Shown: positions 48,080 through 60,122, counted from the stretch's first letter. The stretch: 64,000 bases of DNA from Canna indica (GCA_034359265.1 CP136897.1:30057501-30121500); one strand, 5' to 3'. Notes: generated from the letters alone by a model not told the origin. Program-made: numbers and translations.

Positions 48080-48447
48080 GTCATGCACCTCTGATCGTCC
48101 GCTAATAAGGGTGAGCATCCGAGGGACAGCTCGGGGTCATTTTCTTCGTCTCTTTTCGCGCCTTTCAGCGCCACGTGAAAAGCTGAAATCTGACAATAAT
48201 GCACGGAGTTACGCCCGTTTTAAACGAAAAATAATAATTGAAATGTTATTTTTCTTATTTATTTACAAATTTTAATTTTTCGGGTCGGTTGGTCGATCGA
48301 ACCGGCGGTAGAGGTTGCGGCGGGCCCCGCGCGGGCGATCGACAGCCAAATTTTGTGGCGACGATGTCGTCCGTCCTTATCGTTTGGTTAGAAAGATTGG
48401 TAAAAAAAATGATCTCGTCGTTCAATCAAATAGGTAGTAAAAAAATA

Positions 48448-48564
48448 GGTGCAACACGAGGACTTCCCAGGGGGTCACCCATCCGAGTACTACTCTCGCC
48501 CAACCACGCTTAACTTCATAGTTCTGATGGGATCCGGTGCGTTAGTGCTGGTATGATCGCACCC
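48448..48564 (-). rRNA. 5S rRNA gene copy 98
   Basis: A80C, C61G (A box), C47T, C46A. Its 3' spacer is the first to carry the right-hand GTGGCG marker. Confidence 0.95.
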
Positions 48565-48932
48565 GTCATGCACCTCTGATCGTCGGCTAATAAGGGTGAG
48601 CATCCGAGGGACAGCTCGGGGTCATTTTCTTTGTCTCTTCGCGCGCCTTTCAGCGCCACGTGAAAAGCTGAAATCAGACAATAATGCACGGAGTTACGCC
48701 CGTTTTAAACGAAAAATAATAATTGAATTGTTATTTTTCTTATTTATTTACAAATTTTAATTTTTCGGGTCGGTTGGTCGATCGAGCTGGCCGTAGAGGT
48801 TGCGGCGGGCCCCGCGCGGGCGATCGACAGCCAAGATTTATGGCGACGACGTCGTCCGTCCTTAACGTTTGGTTAGAAAGATTGGTAAAAAAAATGATCT
48901 CGTCGTGCAATCAAATAGGAAGTGAAAAAAAA

Positions 48933-49049
48933 GGTGCAACACGAGGACTTCCCAAGGGGTCACCCATCCTAGTACTACTCTCGCCCAAGCACGCTTAACT
49001 TAGGAGTTCTAATGGGATCCGGTGCATTAGTGCTAGTATGATCGCACCG
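48933..49049 (-). rRNA. 5S rRNA gene copy 99
   Basis: C95T, G48T, C39T, C24T, C15T, G1C. The +1 base and 5' flank are changed as in copy 102. Confidence 0.95.
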
Positions 49050-49419
49050 AATATGCCCTTCTGATCATCGGCTAATAAGGGTGAGCGTCCGAGGGAGAGT
49101 TCGGGGGTCATTTTCTTCGTCTATTTTGGGCGCCTTTCAGCGCCACGTGAAAAGCTGAAATCGGAGAATAATGCACGGAGTTACGCTCGTTTTAAACGAA
49201 AAATAATAATTGAAATGTTATTTTTCTTATTTATTTACAAATTATAATTTTTCGGGTTGGTTGGTCGATCGAGCCGGCCGTAGAGGTTGCGGCGAGCCCC
49301 GCGTGGGCGATCGACAGCCAAATTTTATGTCGACGACGTCGTCCGTCCTTAACGTTTGGTTAGAAAGATTGGTAAAAAAAATGATCTCGTCGTGCAATCA
49401 AATAGGTAGTAAAAAAAAA

Positions 49420-49536
49420 GGTGCAACACGAGGACTTCCCAAGGGGTCACCCATCCTAGTACTACTCTCGCCCAAGCACGCTTATCTTCGGAGTTCTGAT
49501 GGGATCTGATGCGTTAGTGCTAGTTTGATCGCACCC
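49420..49536 (-). rRNA. 5S rRNA gene copy 100
   Basis: C95T, T52A (A box), G30A, C28T, C15T, T12A. Confidence 0.95.
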
Positions 49537-49904
49537 GTCATGCACTTCTGATCGTCGGCTAATAAGGGTGAGCGTCCAAGGAACAACTCGGGGTCATTTT
49601 CTTCGTCTCTTCGCGCGCGTTTCAGGGCCACGTGAAAAGCTGAAATCGGACAATTATGCACGGAGTTACACCCGTTTTAAACGAATAATAATAATTGAAA
49701 TGTTATTTTTCTTATTTATTTACAAATTTTAATTTTTCGGGTCGGTTGGTCAATCGAGCCGGCCGTAGAGGTTGCGGCGGGCCCCGCGCGGGCGATCGAC
49801 AGCCAAGATTTATGGCGACGACGTCGTCCGTCCTTAACGTTTGGTTAGAAAGATTGGTAAAAAAAATGATCTCGTCGTGCAATCAAATAGGTAGTAAAAA
49901 AAAA

Positions 49905-50021
49905 GGTGCAACACGAGGACTTCCCAAGGGGTCACCCATCCTAGTACCACTCTCGCGCAAGCACGCTGAACTTCGAAGTTCTGATGGGATCCGGTGCGTT
50001 AGTACTAGTATGATCGCACCC
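49905..50021 (-). rRNA. 5S rRNA gene copy 101
   Basis: C95T, A74G, G65C, A54C, C46T, C18T, C15T. Founder-type haplotype (A74G, G65C, C15T) of a right-hand subfamily. Confidence 0.95.
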
Positions 50022-50388
50022 GTCATGCACTTCTGATCGTCGGCTAATAAGGGTGAGCGTCCAAGTAACAACTCGGGGTCATTTTCTTCGTCTCTTCGCG
50101 CGCCTTTTAGCGCCACGTAAAAAGCTAAAATCGGACAATAATGCACGGAGTTACGGCCGTTTTAAACAAAAAATAATAATTGAAATGTTATTTTTCTTAT
50201 TTATTTACAAATTTTAATTTTTCGGGTGGTTGGTCGATCGAGCCGGCCGTAGAGGTTGCGGCGGGCCCCGCACGGACGATCGAAAGCCAAATTTTATGTC
50301 GACGACGTCGTCCGTCCTTAACGTTTGGTTAGAAAGATTGGTAAAAAAAATGATCTCGTCGTGCAATCAAATAGGAAGTAAAAAAAAA

Positions 50389-50482
50389 GGGGTCACCCAT
50401 CCTAGTACTACTCTCGCCCAAGCACGCTTAACTTCGGAGTTCTAATGGGATCCGGTGCATTAGTGCTAGTATGATCGCACCG
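50389..50482 (-). pseudogene. 5S rRNA copy 102, 3' end deleted (23 nt)
   Basis: Only +1 to +94 remain; the last 23 nt and the end of the C box are gone, so the T tract abuts the C box. The deletion runs between two AAGG direct repeats. Other changes: C39T, C24T, C15T, G1C, as in copy 99. The RNA could not form the terminal stem pairing its 5' and 3' ends. Confidence 0.95.
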
Positions 50483-50850
50483 AATATGCCCTTCTGATCA
50501 TCGGCTAATAAGGGTGAGCGTCCGAGGGAGAGTTCGGGGGTCATTTTCTTCGTCTCTTTGGGCGCCTTTCAGCGCCACGTTAAAAGCTGAAATCGGACAA
50601 TAATGCACGGAGTTACGCCCGTTTTAAACGAAAAATAATAATTGAAATGTTATTTTTCTTATTTATTTACAAATTATAATTTTTCGGGTCGGTTGGTCGA
50701 TCGAGCCGGCCGTAGAGGTTGCGGCGAGCCCCGCGTGGGCGATCGACAACCAAATTTTATGTCGACGACGTCGTCCGTCCTTAACGTTTGGTTAGAAAGA
50801 TTGGTAAAAAAAATGATCTCGTCGTGCAATCAAATAGGTAGTAAAAAAAA

Positions 50851-50967
50851 AGTGCAACACGAGGACTTCCCAAGGGGTCACCCATCCTAGAACTACTCTC
50901 GCCCAAGCACGCATATCTTCGGAGTTCTGATGGGATCCGGTGCGTTAGTGCTAGTATGATCGCACCC
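50851..50967 (-). rRNA. 5S rRNA gene copy 103
   Basis: C117T, C95T, A77T, A55T, T52A, C15T. Shares T52A with copy 100. Confidence 0.95.
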
Positions 50968-51334
50968 GTCATGCACTTCTGATCGTCGGCTAATAAGGAT
51001 GAGCGTCCGAGGAACAACTCGGGGTCATTTTCTTCGTCTCTTCGCGCGCGTTTCAGCGCCACGTGAAAGGCTGAAATCGGACAATAATGCACGGAGTTAC
51101 GCCTGTTTTAAACGAAAAATAATAATTGAAATGTTATTTTTCTTATTTATTTACAAATTTTAATTTTTCGGGTCGATTGGTCGATCGAGCCGGCCGTAGA
51201 GGTTGCGGCGGGCCCCGCGCGGGCGATCGACAGCCAAGATTTATGGCGACGACGTCGTCCGTCCTTAACGTTTGGTTAGAAAGATTGGTAAAAAAAATGA
51301 TCTCGTCGTGCAATCAAATATGTAGTAAAAAAAA

Positions 51335-51451
51335 GGTACAACGCGAGGACTTCCTAGGGGGTCACCCATCCTAGTACAACTCTCGCCCAAGCACGCTTAA
51401 CTTCGGAGTTTTGATGGGATCCGGTGCGTTAGTGCTGGTATGATCACACCC
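51335..51451 (-). rRNA. 5S rRNA gene copy 104
   Basis: C114T, T109C, G97A, A74T, G41A, C6T. Confidence 0.95.
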
Positions 51452-51821
51452 GATATGCACTTCTGATCGTCGGCTAATAAGGGTGAGCGTCCGAGGGAGT
51501 GTTCGGGGGTCATTTTCTTCGTCTCTTTGCGCGCCTTTCAGCGCCACGTGAAAAGCTGAAATCGGACAATAATGCACGGAGTTACGCCCGTTTTAAACGA
51601 AAAATAATAATTGAAATGTTATTTTTCTTATTTATTTACAAATTTTATTTTTTTGGGTCGGTTCGTCGATCGAGCCGGCCGTAGAGGTTGCGGCGGGCCC
51701 CACGCGGGTGATCGACAACCAAGATTTATGGTGACGACGTCGTCCGTCCTTAACGTTTGGTTAGAAAGATTGGTAAAAAAAATGATCTCGTCGTGCAATC
51801 AAATAGGTAGTAAAAATAAAA

Positions 51822-51938
51822 GGTGCAACACGAGGACTTCCCAAGGGGTCACCCATCCAAGTACCACTCTCGCGCAAGCACGCTTAACTTCGGAGTTCTG
51901 ATTGGATCTAGAGCGTTAGTGCTGGTATGATCACAACC
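51822..51938 (-). rRNA. 5S rRNA gene copy 105
   Basis: C95T, A80T, A74G, G65C, C36A, G30A, C29T, A27T, C6T, G3T. Ten changes: one of the most decayed copies. Terminator is TTTTATTTTT. Confidence 0.94.
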
Positions 51939-52308
51939 GATACGCACTTCTGATCGTCGGCTAATAAGGGTGAGCGTCCGAGGGAGAGTTCGGGGGTCAT
52001 TTTCTTCGTCTCTTTGCGCGCCTTTCAGCGCCACGCGAAAAGCTGAAATCGGACAATAATGCACGGAGTTACGCCCGTTCTAAACGAAAAATAATAATTA
52101 AAACGTTATTTTTCTTATTTATTTACAAATTTTAATTTTTCGAGTTGGTTGGTCGATCGAGCCGGCCGTAGAGGATGTGGCGGGCCCCGCGCGGGCGATC
52201 GACAGCCAAGATTTATGGCGACGACGTCGTCCGTCCTTAACGTTTGGTTAGAAAGATTGGTAAAAAAAATGATCTCGTCGTGCAATCAAATAGGTAGTAA
52301 AAATAAAA

Positions 52309-52425
52309 GGTGCAACACGAGGACTTCCCAAGGGGTCACCCATCCTAGTACAACTCTCGCCCAAGCACGCTTAACTTCGGAGTTCTGATGGGATCCGGTG
52401 CGTTAGTGCTGGTATGATCACACCC
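52309..52425 (-). rRNA. 5S rRNA gene copy 106
   Basis: C95T, A74T, C6T. Terminator broken by A. Confidence 0.95.
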
Positions 52426-52794
52426 GATATGCTCTTCTGATCGTCGGCTAATAAGGGTGAGCGTCCGAGGGAGAGTTCGGGGGTCATTTTCTTCGTCTCT
52501 TTGCGCGCCTTTCAGCGCCACGTGAAAAGCTGAAATCGGACAATAATGCACGGAGTTACGCCCGTTCTAAACGAAAAATAATAATTAAAACGTTATTTTT
52601 CTTATTTATTTACAAATTTTAATTTTTCGAGTTGGTTGGTCGATCGAGCCGGCCGTAGAGGTTGCGGCGGGCCCCGCGCGGGCGATCGACAGCCAAATTT
52701 TATGGCAACGACGTCGTCCGTCCTTAACGTTTGTTTAGAAAGATTGGTAAAAAAAATGATCTCGTCGTGCAATCAAATAGGTAGTAAAAAAAAA

Positions 52795-52911
52795 GGTGCA
52801 ACACGAGGACTTCCCAAGGGGTCACCCATCCTAGTACCACTCTCGCGCAAGCACGCTGAACTTCGAAGTTCTGATGGGATCCGGTGCGTTAGTGCTAGTA
52901 TGATCGCACCA
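52795..52911 (-). rRNA. 5S rRNA gene copy 107
   Basis: C95T, A74G, G65C, A54C, C46T, C15T, G1T. Close to copy 101. Confidence 0.95.
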
Positions 52912-53280
52912 ATCATGCACTTCTGATCGTCGGCTAATAAGGGTGAGCGTCCGAGGGACAACTCGGGGTCATTTTCTTCGTCTCTTTGCGCGCCTTTCAG
53001 CGCCACGTGAAAAACTGAAATCGGACAATATTGCACGGAGTTACGCCCGTTTTAAACGAAAAATAATAATTGAAATGTTATTTTTCTTATTTATTTACAA
53101 ATTTTAATTTTTCGGGTCAGTTGGTCGTTCGAGCCGGACGTAGAGGTTGCGGCGGGCCCCGCGCGGGCGATCGACAGCCAGATTTTATGGCGACGACGTT
53201 GTCCGTCCTTAACGTTTGGTTAGAAAGATTGGTAAAAAAAATGATCTCGTCGTGCAATCAAATAGGTAGTAAAAATAAAA

Positions 53281-53397
53281 GGTGCAACACGAGGACTTCC
53301 CAAGGGGTCACCCATCCTAGTACCACTCTCGCGCAAGCACGCTTAACTTCGGAGTTCTGATGGAATCCGGCGCGTTAGTGCTAGTATGATCGCACCC
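53281..53397 (-). rRNA. 5S rRNA gene copy 108
   Basis: C95T, A74G, G65C, C34T, A27G, C15T. Terminator broken by A. Confidence 0.95.
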
Positions 53398-53764
53398 GTC
53401 ATGCACTTCTGATCGTCGGCTAATAAGGGTGAGCGTCCGAGGGACAACTCGGGGTCATTTTCTTCGTCTTTTCGCGCGCGTTTCAGCGCCACGTGAAAAG
53501 CTAAAATCGGACAATAATGCACGGAGTTACGCCCGTTTTAAACGAAAAATAATAATTGAAATGTTATTTTTCTTATTTATTTACAAATTTTTATTTTTTG
53601 GGTCGGTTGGTCGATCGAGCCGGCCGTAGAAGTTGCGGCGGGCCCCGCGCGGGCGATCGACAGCCAAGATTTATGGCGTCGACGTCGTCCATTCTTAACG
53701 TTTGGTTAGAAAGATTTGTAAAAAAAATGATCTTGTCGTGCAATCAAATAGGTTGTAAAAAAAA

Positions 53765-53881
53765 GGTACAACGCGAGGATTTCCCAGGGCGTCACCCATC
53801 CTAGTACTACTCTCGGCCAAGCACGCTTAACTTCGGAGTTCTGATGGGATCTAGAGCGTTAGTGCTGGTATGATCACACCC
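53765..53881 (-). rRNA. 5S rRNA gene copy 109
   Basis: C114T, T109C, G102A, C92G, G66C, G30A, C29T, A27T, C6T. Mixes the 3' part of copy 104 with the 5' part of copy 105, so probably a recombinant. Confidence 0.94.
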
Positions 53882-54250
53882 GATACGCACTTCTGATCGT
53901 CGGCTAATAAGGGTGAGCGTCCGACGAACAACTCGGGGTCATTTTCTTCGTCTCTTCGCGCGCGTTTCAGCGCCACGTGAAAAGCTTTAATCGGACAATA
54001 ATGCACGGAGTTACGCCGGTTTTAAACGAAAAATAATAATTGAAATGTTATTTTTCTTATTTATTTACAAATTTTAATTTTTCGGGTGGGTTGGACGATC
54101 GAGCTGGCCGTAGAGGTTGCGGCGGGCCCCGCGCGGGCTATCGACAGCCAAATTTTATGGCGACGTCGTTGTCCGTTCTTAACGTTTGGTTAGAAAGATT
54201 GGTAAAAAAAATGATCTCGTCGTGCAATCAAATAGGTAGTAAAAAAAAAG

Positions 54251-54367
54251 GGTGCAACACGAGGACTTCCCAGGGGGTCACCCATCCTAGTACTACTCTC
54301 GCCCAAGCACGCTTAATTTCGGAGTTCTGATGGAATCCGGTGCGTTAGTGCTGGTATGATCGCACCC
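54251..54367 (-). rRNA. 5S rRNA gene copy 110
   Basis: G51A (A box), C34T. Its spacer shares a rare haplotype with copy 21. Confidence 0.95.
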
Positions 54368-54734
54368 ATCATGCATTTCTGATCGTCGGCTAATAAGGGT
54401 GAGCGTTCGAGGGACAACTCGGGGTCATTTTCTTCGTCTCTTTGCGCGCCTTTCAGCGCCACGTGAAAAGCTGAAATCGGACAATGATGCACGGAGTTAC
54501 GCCCGTTTTAAACGAAAAATAATAATTGAAATGTCATTTTTCTTATTTATTTACAAATTTTAATTTTTCGGGTTGGTTGGTCTATCGAGCCGGCCGTAGT
54601 GGTTGCGGCGGGCCCCGTGCGGGCGATTGACAGCCAAGATTTATGGCGACGACGTCGTCCGTCGTTAACGTTTGGTTAGAAAGATTGGTAAAAAAATGAT
54701 CTCGTCGTGCAATCAAATAGGTAGAAAAAAAAAA

Positions 54735-54851
54735 GGTGCAACACGAGGACTTCCCAAGGGGTCACCCATCCTAGTACCACTCTCGCGGAAGCACGCTTCA
54801 CTTCGGAGTTCTGATGCGATCCGGTGCGTTAGTGCTAGTATGATCGCACCC
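54735..54851 (-). rRNA. 5S rRNA gene copy 111
   Basis: C95T, A74G, G65C, G64C, T53G, C35G, C15T. Confidence 0.95.
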
Positions 54852-55219
54852 GTCATGCACTTCTGATCGTCGGCTAATAAGGGTGAGCGTCCGAGGGACA
54901 GCTCGGGGTCATTTTCTTCCTCTCTTCGCGCGCCTTTCAGCGCCACGTGAAAAGCTGCAATCGAACAATAATACACGAAGTTACGTCCATTTTAAACTAA
55001 AAATAATAATTGAAATGTTATTTTTCTTATTTATTTACAAATTTTAATTTTTCGGGTCGGTTGGTCGATCGATCCGGCCGTAGAGGTTGCGGCGGGCCCC
55101 GCGCGGGCGATCGACAGCCAAGATTTATGGCGACGACGTCGTCCGTCCTTAACGTTTGGTTAGAAAGATTGGTAAAAAAAATGATCTCGTCGTGCAATCA
55201 AATTGGTAGTAAAAAAAAA

Positions 55220-55336
55220 GGTGCACCACGAGGACTTCCCAGGGGGTCACCCATCCTAGTACTACTGTCGCCCAAGCACGCTTAACTTCGGAGTTCTGAT
55301 GGGATCCGGTGCGTTAGTGCTGGTATGATCGCACCC
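55220..55336 (-). rRNA. 5S rRNA gene copy 112
   Basis: T111G, G70C. Confidence 0.96.
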
Positions 55337-55705
55337 GATATGCACTTCTGATCTTCGGCTAATAAGGGCGAGCGTCCGAGGGAGAGTTCGGGGGTCATTT
55401 TCTTCGTCTCTTTGCGCGCCTTTCAGCGCCACGTGAAAAGCTGAAATCGGACAATAATGCACGGAGTTATGCCCGTTTTAAACGAAAAATAATAATTGAA
55501 ATGTTATTTTCCTTATTTATTTACAAATTTTAATTTTTCGGGTCGGTTGCTCGATCGAGCCTTCCGTAGAGGTTGCGGCGGGCCCCGCGCGGACGATCGA
55601 CAGCCAAGATTTATTGCGACGACGTCGTCCGTCCTTAACATTTGGTTAGAAAGATTGGTAAAAAAAATGATCTCGTCGTGCAATCAAATAGGTAGTAAAA
55701 AAAAA

Positions 55706-55822
55706 GGTGCAACACGAGGACTTCCCAAGGGGTCACCCATCCTAGTACCACTCTCGCGCAAGCACGCTTCACTTCGGAGTTCTGATGGGATCCGGTGCGT
55801 TAGTGCTAGTATGATCGCACCC
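55706..55822 (-). rRNA. 5S rRNA gene copy 113
   Basis: C95T, A74G, G65C, T53G, C15T. Same as the core haplotype of copies 116, 119, 125 and 127. Confidence 0.95.
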
Positions 55823-56177
55823 GTCATGCACTTCTGATCGTCGGCTAATAAGGGTGAGCGTCCGAGGGACAACTCGGGGTCATTTTCTTCCTCTCTTCGC
55901 GCGCCTTTCAGCGCCACGTGAAAAGCTGAAATTGGACAATAATGCACGGAGTTACGCCCGTTTTAAACGAAAAATAATAATTGAAATGTTATTTTTCTTA
56001 TTTATTTACAAATTTTAATTTTTCGGGTCGGTTGGTCGATCGAGCCGGCTGTAGAGGTTGCGGCGGGCGATCGACAGCCGAATTTTATGGCGACGACGTC
56101 GTCCGTCCTTAACGTTTGGTTAGAAAGATTGGTAAAAAAAATGATCTCGTCATGCAATCAAATAGGTTTAAAAAAAA

Positions 56178-56294
56178 GGTGCAACACGAGGACTTCCGAG
56201 GGGGTCACCCATCCTAATACTACTCTCGCCCAAGCACACTTAACTTCGGAGTTCTGATCGGATCCGGTGCGTTAGTGCTGGTATGATCGCACCC
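56178..56294 (-). rRNA. 5S rRNA gene copy 114
   Basis: G97C, C78T, C57T, C36G. Spacer has the 11-bp GC-block deletion. Partner of copy 117. Confidence 0.95.
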
Positions 56295-56662
56295 ATCATG
56301 CACTTCTGATCGTCGGCTAATAAGGGTGAGCGTCCGAGGGACAGCTCGGGGTCATTTTCTTCGTCTCTTCGCGCGCCATTCAGCGCCACGTGAAAAGCTG
56401 AAATCGGACAATAATGCACGGTGTTACGCCCGTTTTAAACGAAAAATAATCTTTGAAATGTTATTTTCCTTATTTATTTACAAATTTTAATTTTTCGGGT
56501 CGGTTGGTCGATCGAGCCTGCCGTAGAGGTTGCGGCGGGACCCGCGCGGGCGATCGACAGCCAAATTTTATGGCGACTACGTCGTCCGTCCTTAACGTTT
56601 GGTTAGAAAAATTGGCAAAAAAAATAATCTCGTCGTGCAATCAAATAGGTAGTAAAAAGACA

Positions 56663-56779
56663 AGTGCAACACGAGGACTTCCCAGGGGGTCACCCATCCT
56701 AGTACTACTCTCGGACAAGCACGCTTAACTTCGAAGTTCTGATGGGATCCGGTGAGTTAGTGTTGATATGATAGCACCC
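56663..56779 (-). rRNA. 5S rRNA gene copy 115
   Basis: C117T, G66C, G65T, C46T, G25T, G17A, C14T, G7T. The T tract is broken (TTGTCTTTTT), so both gene and terminator look degraded. Same as copy 118. Confidence 0.94.
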
Positions 56780-57147
56780 GTCATGCACTTCTGATTGTCC
56801 GCTAATAAGGGTGAGCGTCCGAGGGACAGCTCGGGGTCATTTTCTTCGTCTCTTCGCGCGCCTTTCAGCGCCACGTGAAAAGCTAAAATCGGACAATAAT
56901 GCACGGAGTTACGGCTGTTTTAAACGAAAAATAATAATTGAAATGTTATTTTTCTTATTTATTTACAAATTTTAATTTTTCGGGTCGGTTGGTCGATGGA
57001 GCCGGCCGTAGAGTTTGCGGCGGGCCCAGCGCGGGCGATCGACAGCCAAATTTTATGGCGACGATGTCGTCCGTCCTTAACGTTTGGTTAGAAAAATTGG
57101 TAAAAAAAATAATCTCGTCGTGCAATCAAATAGGTAGTAAAAGAAAA

Positions 57148-57264
57148 AGTGCAACATGAGGACTTCCCAAGGGGTCACCCATCCTAGTTCCACTCTCGCG
57201 CAAGCACGCTTCACTTCGGAGTTCTGATGGGATCCGGTGCGTTAGTGCTAGTATGATCGCACCC
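57148..57264 (-). rRNA. 5S rRNA gene copy 116
   Basis: C117T, G108A, C95T, T76A, A74G, G65C, T53G, C15T. Terminator TTTTTCTTTT. Same as copy 119. Confidence 0.94.
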
Positions 57265-57619
57265 GTCATGCACTTCTGATCGTCGGCTAATAAGGGTGAG
57301 CGTCCGAGGGACAACTCGGGGTCATTTTCTTCCTCTCTTCGCGCGCCTTTCAGCGCCACGTGAAAAGCTGAAATTGAACAATAATGCACGGAGTTACGCC
57401 CGTTTTAAACGAAAAATAATAATTGAAATATTATTTTTCTTATTTATTTACAAATTTTAATTTTTTGGGTCGGTTGGTCGATCGAGCCGGCTGTAGAGGT
57501 TGCGGCGGGCGATCGACAGCCAAATTTTATGGCGACGACGTCGTCCGTCCTTAACGTTTGGTTAGAAAGATTGGTAAAAAAAATGATCTCGTCATGCAAT
57601 CAAATAGGTTAAAAAAAAA

Positions 57620-57736
57620 GGTGCCACACGAGGACTTCCGAGGGGGTCACCCATCCTAATACTACTCTCGCCCAAGCACACTTAACTTCGGAGTTCTGAT
57701 CGGATCCGGTGCGTTAGTGCTGGTATGATCGCACCC
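57620..57736 (-). rRNA. 5S rRNA gene copy 117
   Basis: Copy 114 plus T112G: T112G, G97C, C78T, C57T, C36G. Confidence 0.95.
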
Positions 57737-58104
57737 ATCATGCACTTCTGATCGTCGGCTAATAAGGGTGAGCGTCCGAGGGACAGCTCGGGGTCATTTT
57801 CTTCGTCTCTTCGCACGCCTTTCAACGCCACGTGAAAAGCTGAAATCGGACAATAATGCACGGAGTTACGCCAGTTTTAAACGAAAAATAATAATTGAAA
57901 TGTTATTTTCCTTATTTATTTACAAATTTTAATTTTTCGGGTCGGTTGGTCGATCGAGCCTGCCGTAGAGGTTGCGGCGGGACCCGCGCTGGCGATCGAC
58001 AGCCAAATTTTATGGCGACTACGTCGTCCGTCCTTAACGTTTGGTTAGAAAAATTGGCAAAAAAAATAATCTCGTCGTGCAATCAAATAGGTAGTAAAAA
58101 GACA

Positions 58105-58221
58105 AGTGCAACACGAGGACTTCCCAGGGGGTCACCCATCCTAGTACTACTCTCGGACAAGCACGCTTAACTTCGAAGTTCTGATGGGATCCGGTGAGTT
58201 AGTGTTGATATGATAGCACCC
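58105..58221 (-). rRNA. 5S rRNA gene copy 118
   Basis: Same eight changes and broken terminator as copy 115. Confidence 0.94.
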
Positions 58222-58589
58222 GTCATGCACTTCTGATTGTCCGCTAATAAGGGTGAGCGTCCGAGGGACAGCTCGGGGTCATTTTCTTCGTCTCTTCGCG
58301 CGCCTTTCAGCGCCACGTGAAAAGCTAAAATCGGACAATAATGCACGGAGTTACGGCTGTTTTAAACGAAAAATAATAATTGAAATGTTATTTTTCTTAT
58401 TTATTTACAAATTTTAATTTTTCGGGTCGGTTGGTCGATGGAGCCGGCCGTAGAGTTTGCGGCGGGCCCAGCGCGGGCGATCGACAGCCAAATTTTATGG
58501 CGACGATGTCGTCCGTCCTTAACGTTTGGTTAGAAAAATTGGTAAAAAAAATAATCTCGTCGTGCAATCAAATAGGTAGTAAAAGAAAA

Positions 58590-58706
58590 AGTGCAACATG
58601 AGGACTTCCCAAGGGGTCACCCATCCTAGTTCCACTCTCGCGCAAGCACGCTTCACTTCGGAGTTCTGATGGGATCCGGTGCGTTAGTGCTAGTATGATC
58701 GCACCC
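58590..58706 (-). rRNA. 5S rRNA gene copy 119
   Basis: Same eight changes as copy 116. Confidence 0.94.
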
Positions 58707-58870
58707 GTCATGCACTTCTGATCGTCGGCTAATAAGGGTGAGCGTCCGAGGGACAACTCGGGGTCATTTTCTTCCTCTCTTCGCGCGCCTTTCAGCGCCA
58801 CGTGAAAAGCTGAAATCGGACAATAATTCACGGAGTTACGCACGTTTTAAACGAAAAATAATAATTGAAA

Positions 58871-58884
58871 TATTATTTTTCGGG
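58871..58884. other. Site of a 28-bp spacer deletion
   Basis: TTATTTTT joins CGGG directly; the AT-rich half ending in TTAATTTTT is missing. The ends share TTTTT, so slippage or microhomology repair is likely. Confidence 0.8.
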
Positions 58885-59035
58885 TCGGTTGGTCGATCGA
58901 GCCGGACGTAGAGGTTGCGGCGGGCGATCGACAGCCAAATTTTATGGCGACGACGTCGTCCGTCCTTAATGTTTGGTTAGAAAGATTGGTAAAAAAATGA
59001 TCACGTCGTGCAATCAAATAGGTAGTAAAAAAACA

Positions 59036-59152
59036 AGTTCAACACGAGGACTTCCGGGAGGGTCACCCATCCTAGTACTACTCTCGCCCAAGAACGCTTA
59101 ACTTCGAAGTTCTGATGGGATCCGGTGCATTAGTGCTGCTATGATCGCACTC
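59036..59152 (-). rRNA. 5S rRNA gene copy 120
   Basis: C117T, C114A, G97C, T96C, C94T, G60T, C46T, C24T, C14G, G2A. Ten changes; likely dead. Spacer carries both an 11-bp and a 28-bp deletion. Confidence 0.93.
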
Positions 59153-59520
59153 AATATGCACTTCTGATTGTCGTCTAATAAGGGTGAGCGTCCGAGGGAG
59201 AGTTCGGGGGTCATCTTCTTCGTCTCTTCGCGCGCCTTTCAGCGCCACGTGAAAAGCTAAAATCGGACAATAATGCACGGGGTTATGCCCGTTTTAAACG
59301 AAAAATAATAATTGAAATGTTATTTTTCTTATTTATTTACAAATTTTAATTTTTCGGGTCGGTCGGTCGATCGAGCCGGCCGTAGAGGTTGCGGCGGGCC
59401 CCGCGCGGGCGATCGACAGCCAAGATTTATGGCGACGACGTCTTCCGTCCTTAACGTTTGGTTAGAAAGATTGGTAAAAAAAATGATCTCGTCGTGCAAT
59501 CAAATAGGTAGTAAGAAAAA

Positions 59521-59637
59521 GGTGCAACACGAGGACTTGCCAGGGTTTCACCCATCCTAGTACTACTCTCGCCCAAGCACGCTTAACTTCGGAGTACTGA
59601 TGGGATCCGGTGCGTTAGTGCTGGTATGATCGCACCC
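59521..59637 (-). rRNA. 5S rRNA gene copy 121
   Basis: G99C, C92A, C91A, A42T. Terminator only T5. Confidence 0.95.
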
Positions 59638-60005
59638 GATATGCACTTCTGATCGTCGGCTAATAAGGGTGAGCGTCCGAGGGACAACTCAAGGTCATTT
59701 TCTTCGTCTCTTCGCGCGCCTTTCAGCGCCACGTGAAAAGCTAAAATCAGACAATAATGCACGGAGTTACGCCCGTTTTAAACGAAAAATAATAATTGAG
59801 ATGTTATTTTTCTTATTTGTTTACAAATTTTAATTTTTCGGGTCGATTGGTCGATCGAGCCGGCCGTAGAGGTTGCGGCGGGCCCCGCGCGGGCGATCGA
59901 TAGACAAATTTTATGGCGACGATGTCGTCCGTCCTTAACGTTTGGTTAGAAAGATTGGTAAAAAAAATGATCTCGTCGTGCAATTAAATAGGTAGTAAAA
60001 AAAAA

Positions 60006-60122
60006 GGTGCAACACGAGGACTTCCCAAGGGGTCACATATCCTAGTACTACTCTCGCCCATGCACGCTTAACTTCGGAGTTCTGATGGGATCCGGTGCGT
60101 TAGTGCTGGTATGATCGCACTC
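60006..60122 (-). rRNA. 5S rRNA gene copy 122
   Basis: C95T, G86T, G85A (C box), T62A (A box), G2A. Confidence 0.95.

Larger units (their letters stand above)
55823..58706. repeat. Three-unit duplication, 1,442 bp x 2
   Basis: 55823-57264 and 57265-58706 hold copies 114-116 and 117-119, with the same short spacer and two broken terminators each. This is the only odd-numbered multi-unit block I found. Confidence 0.85.
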
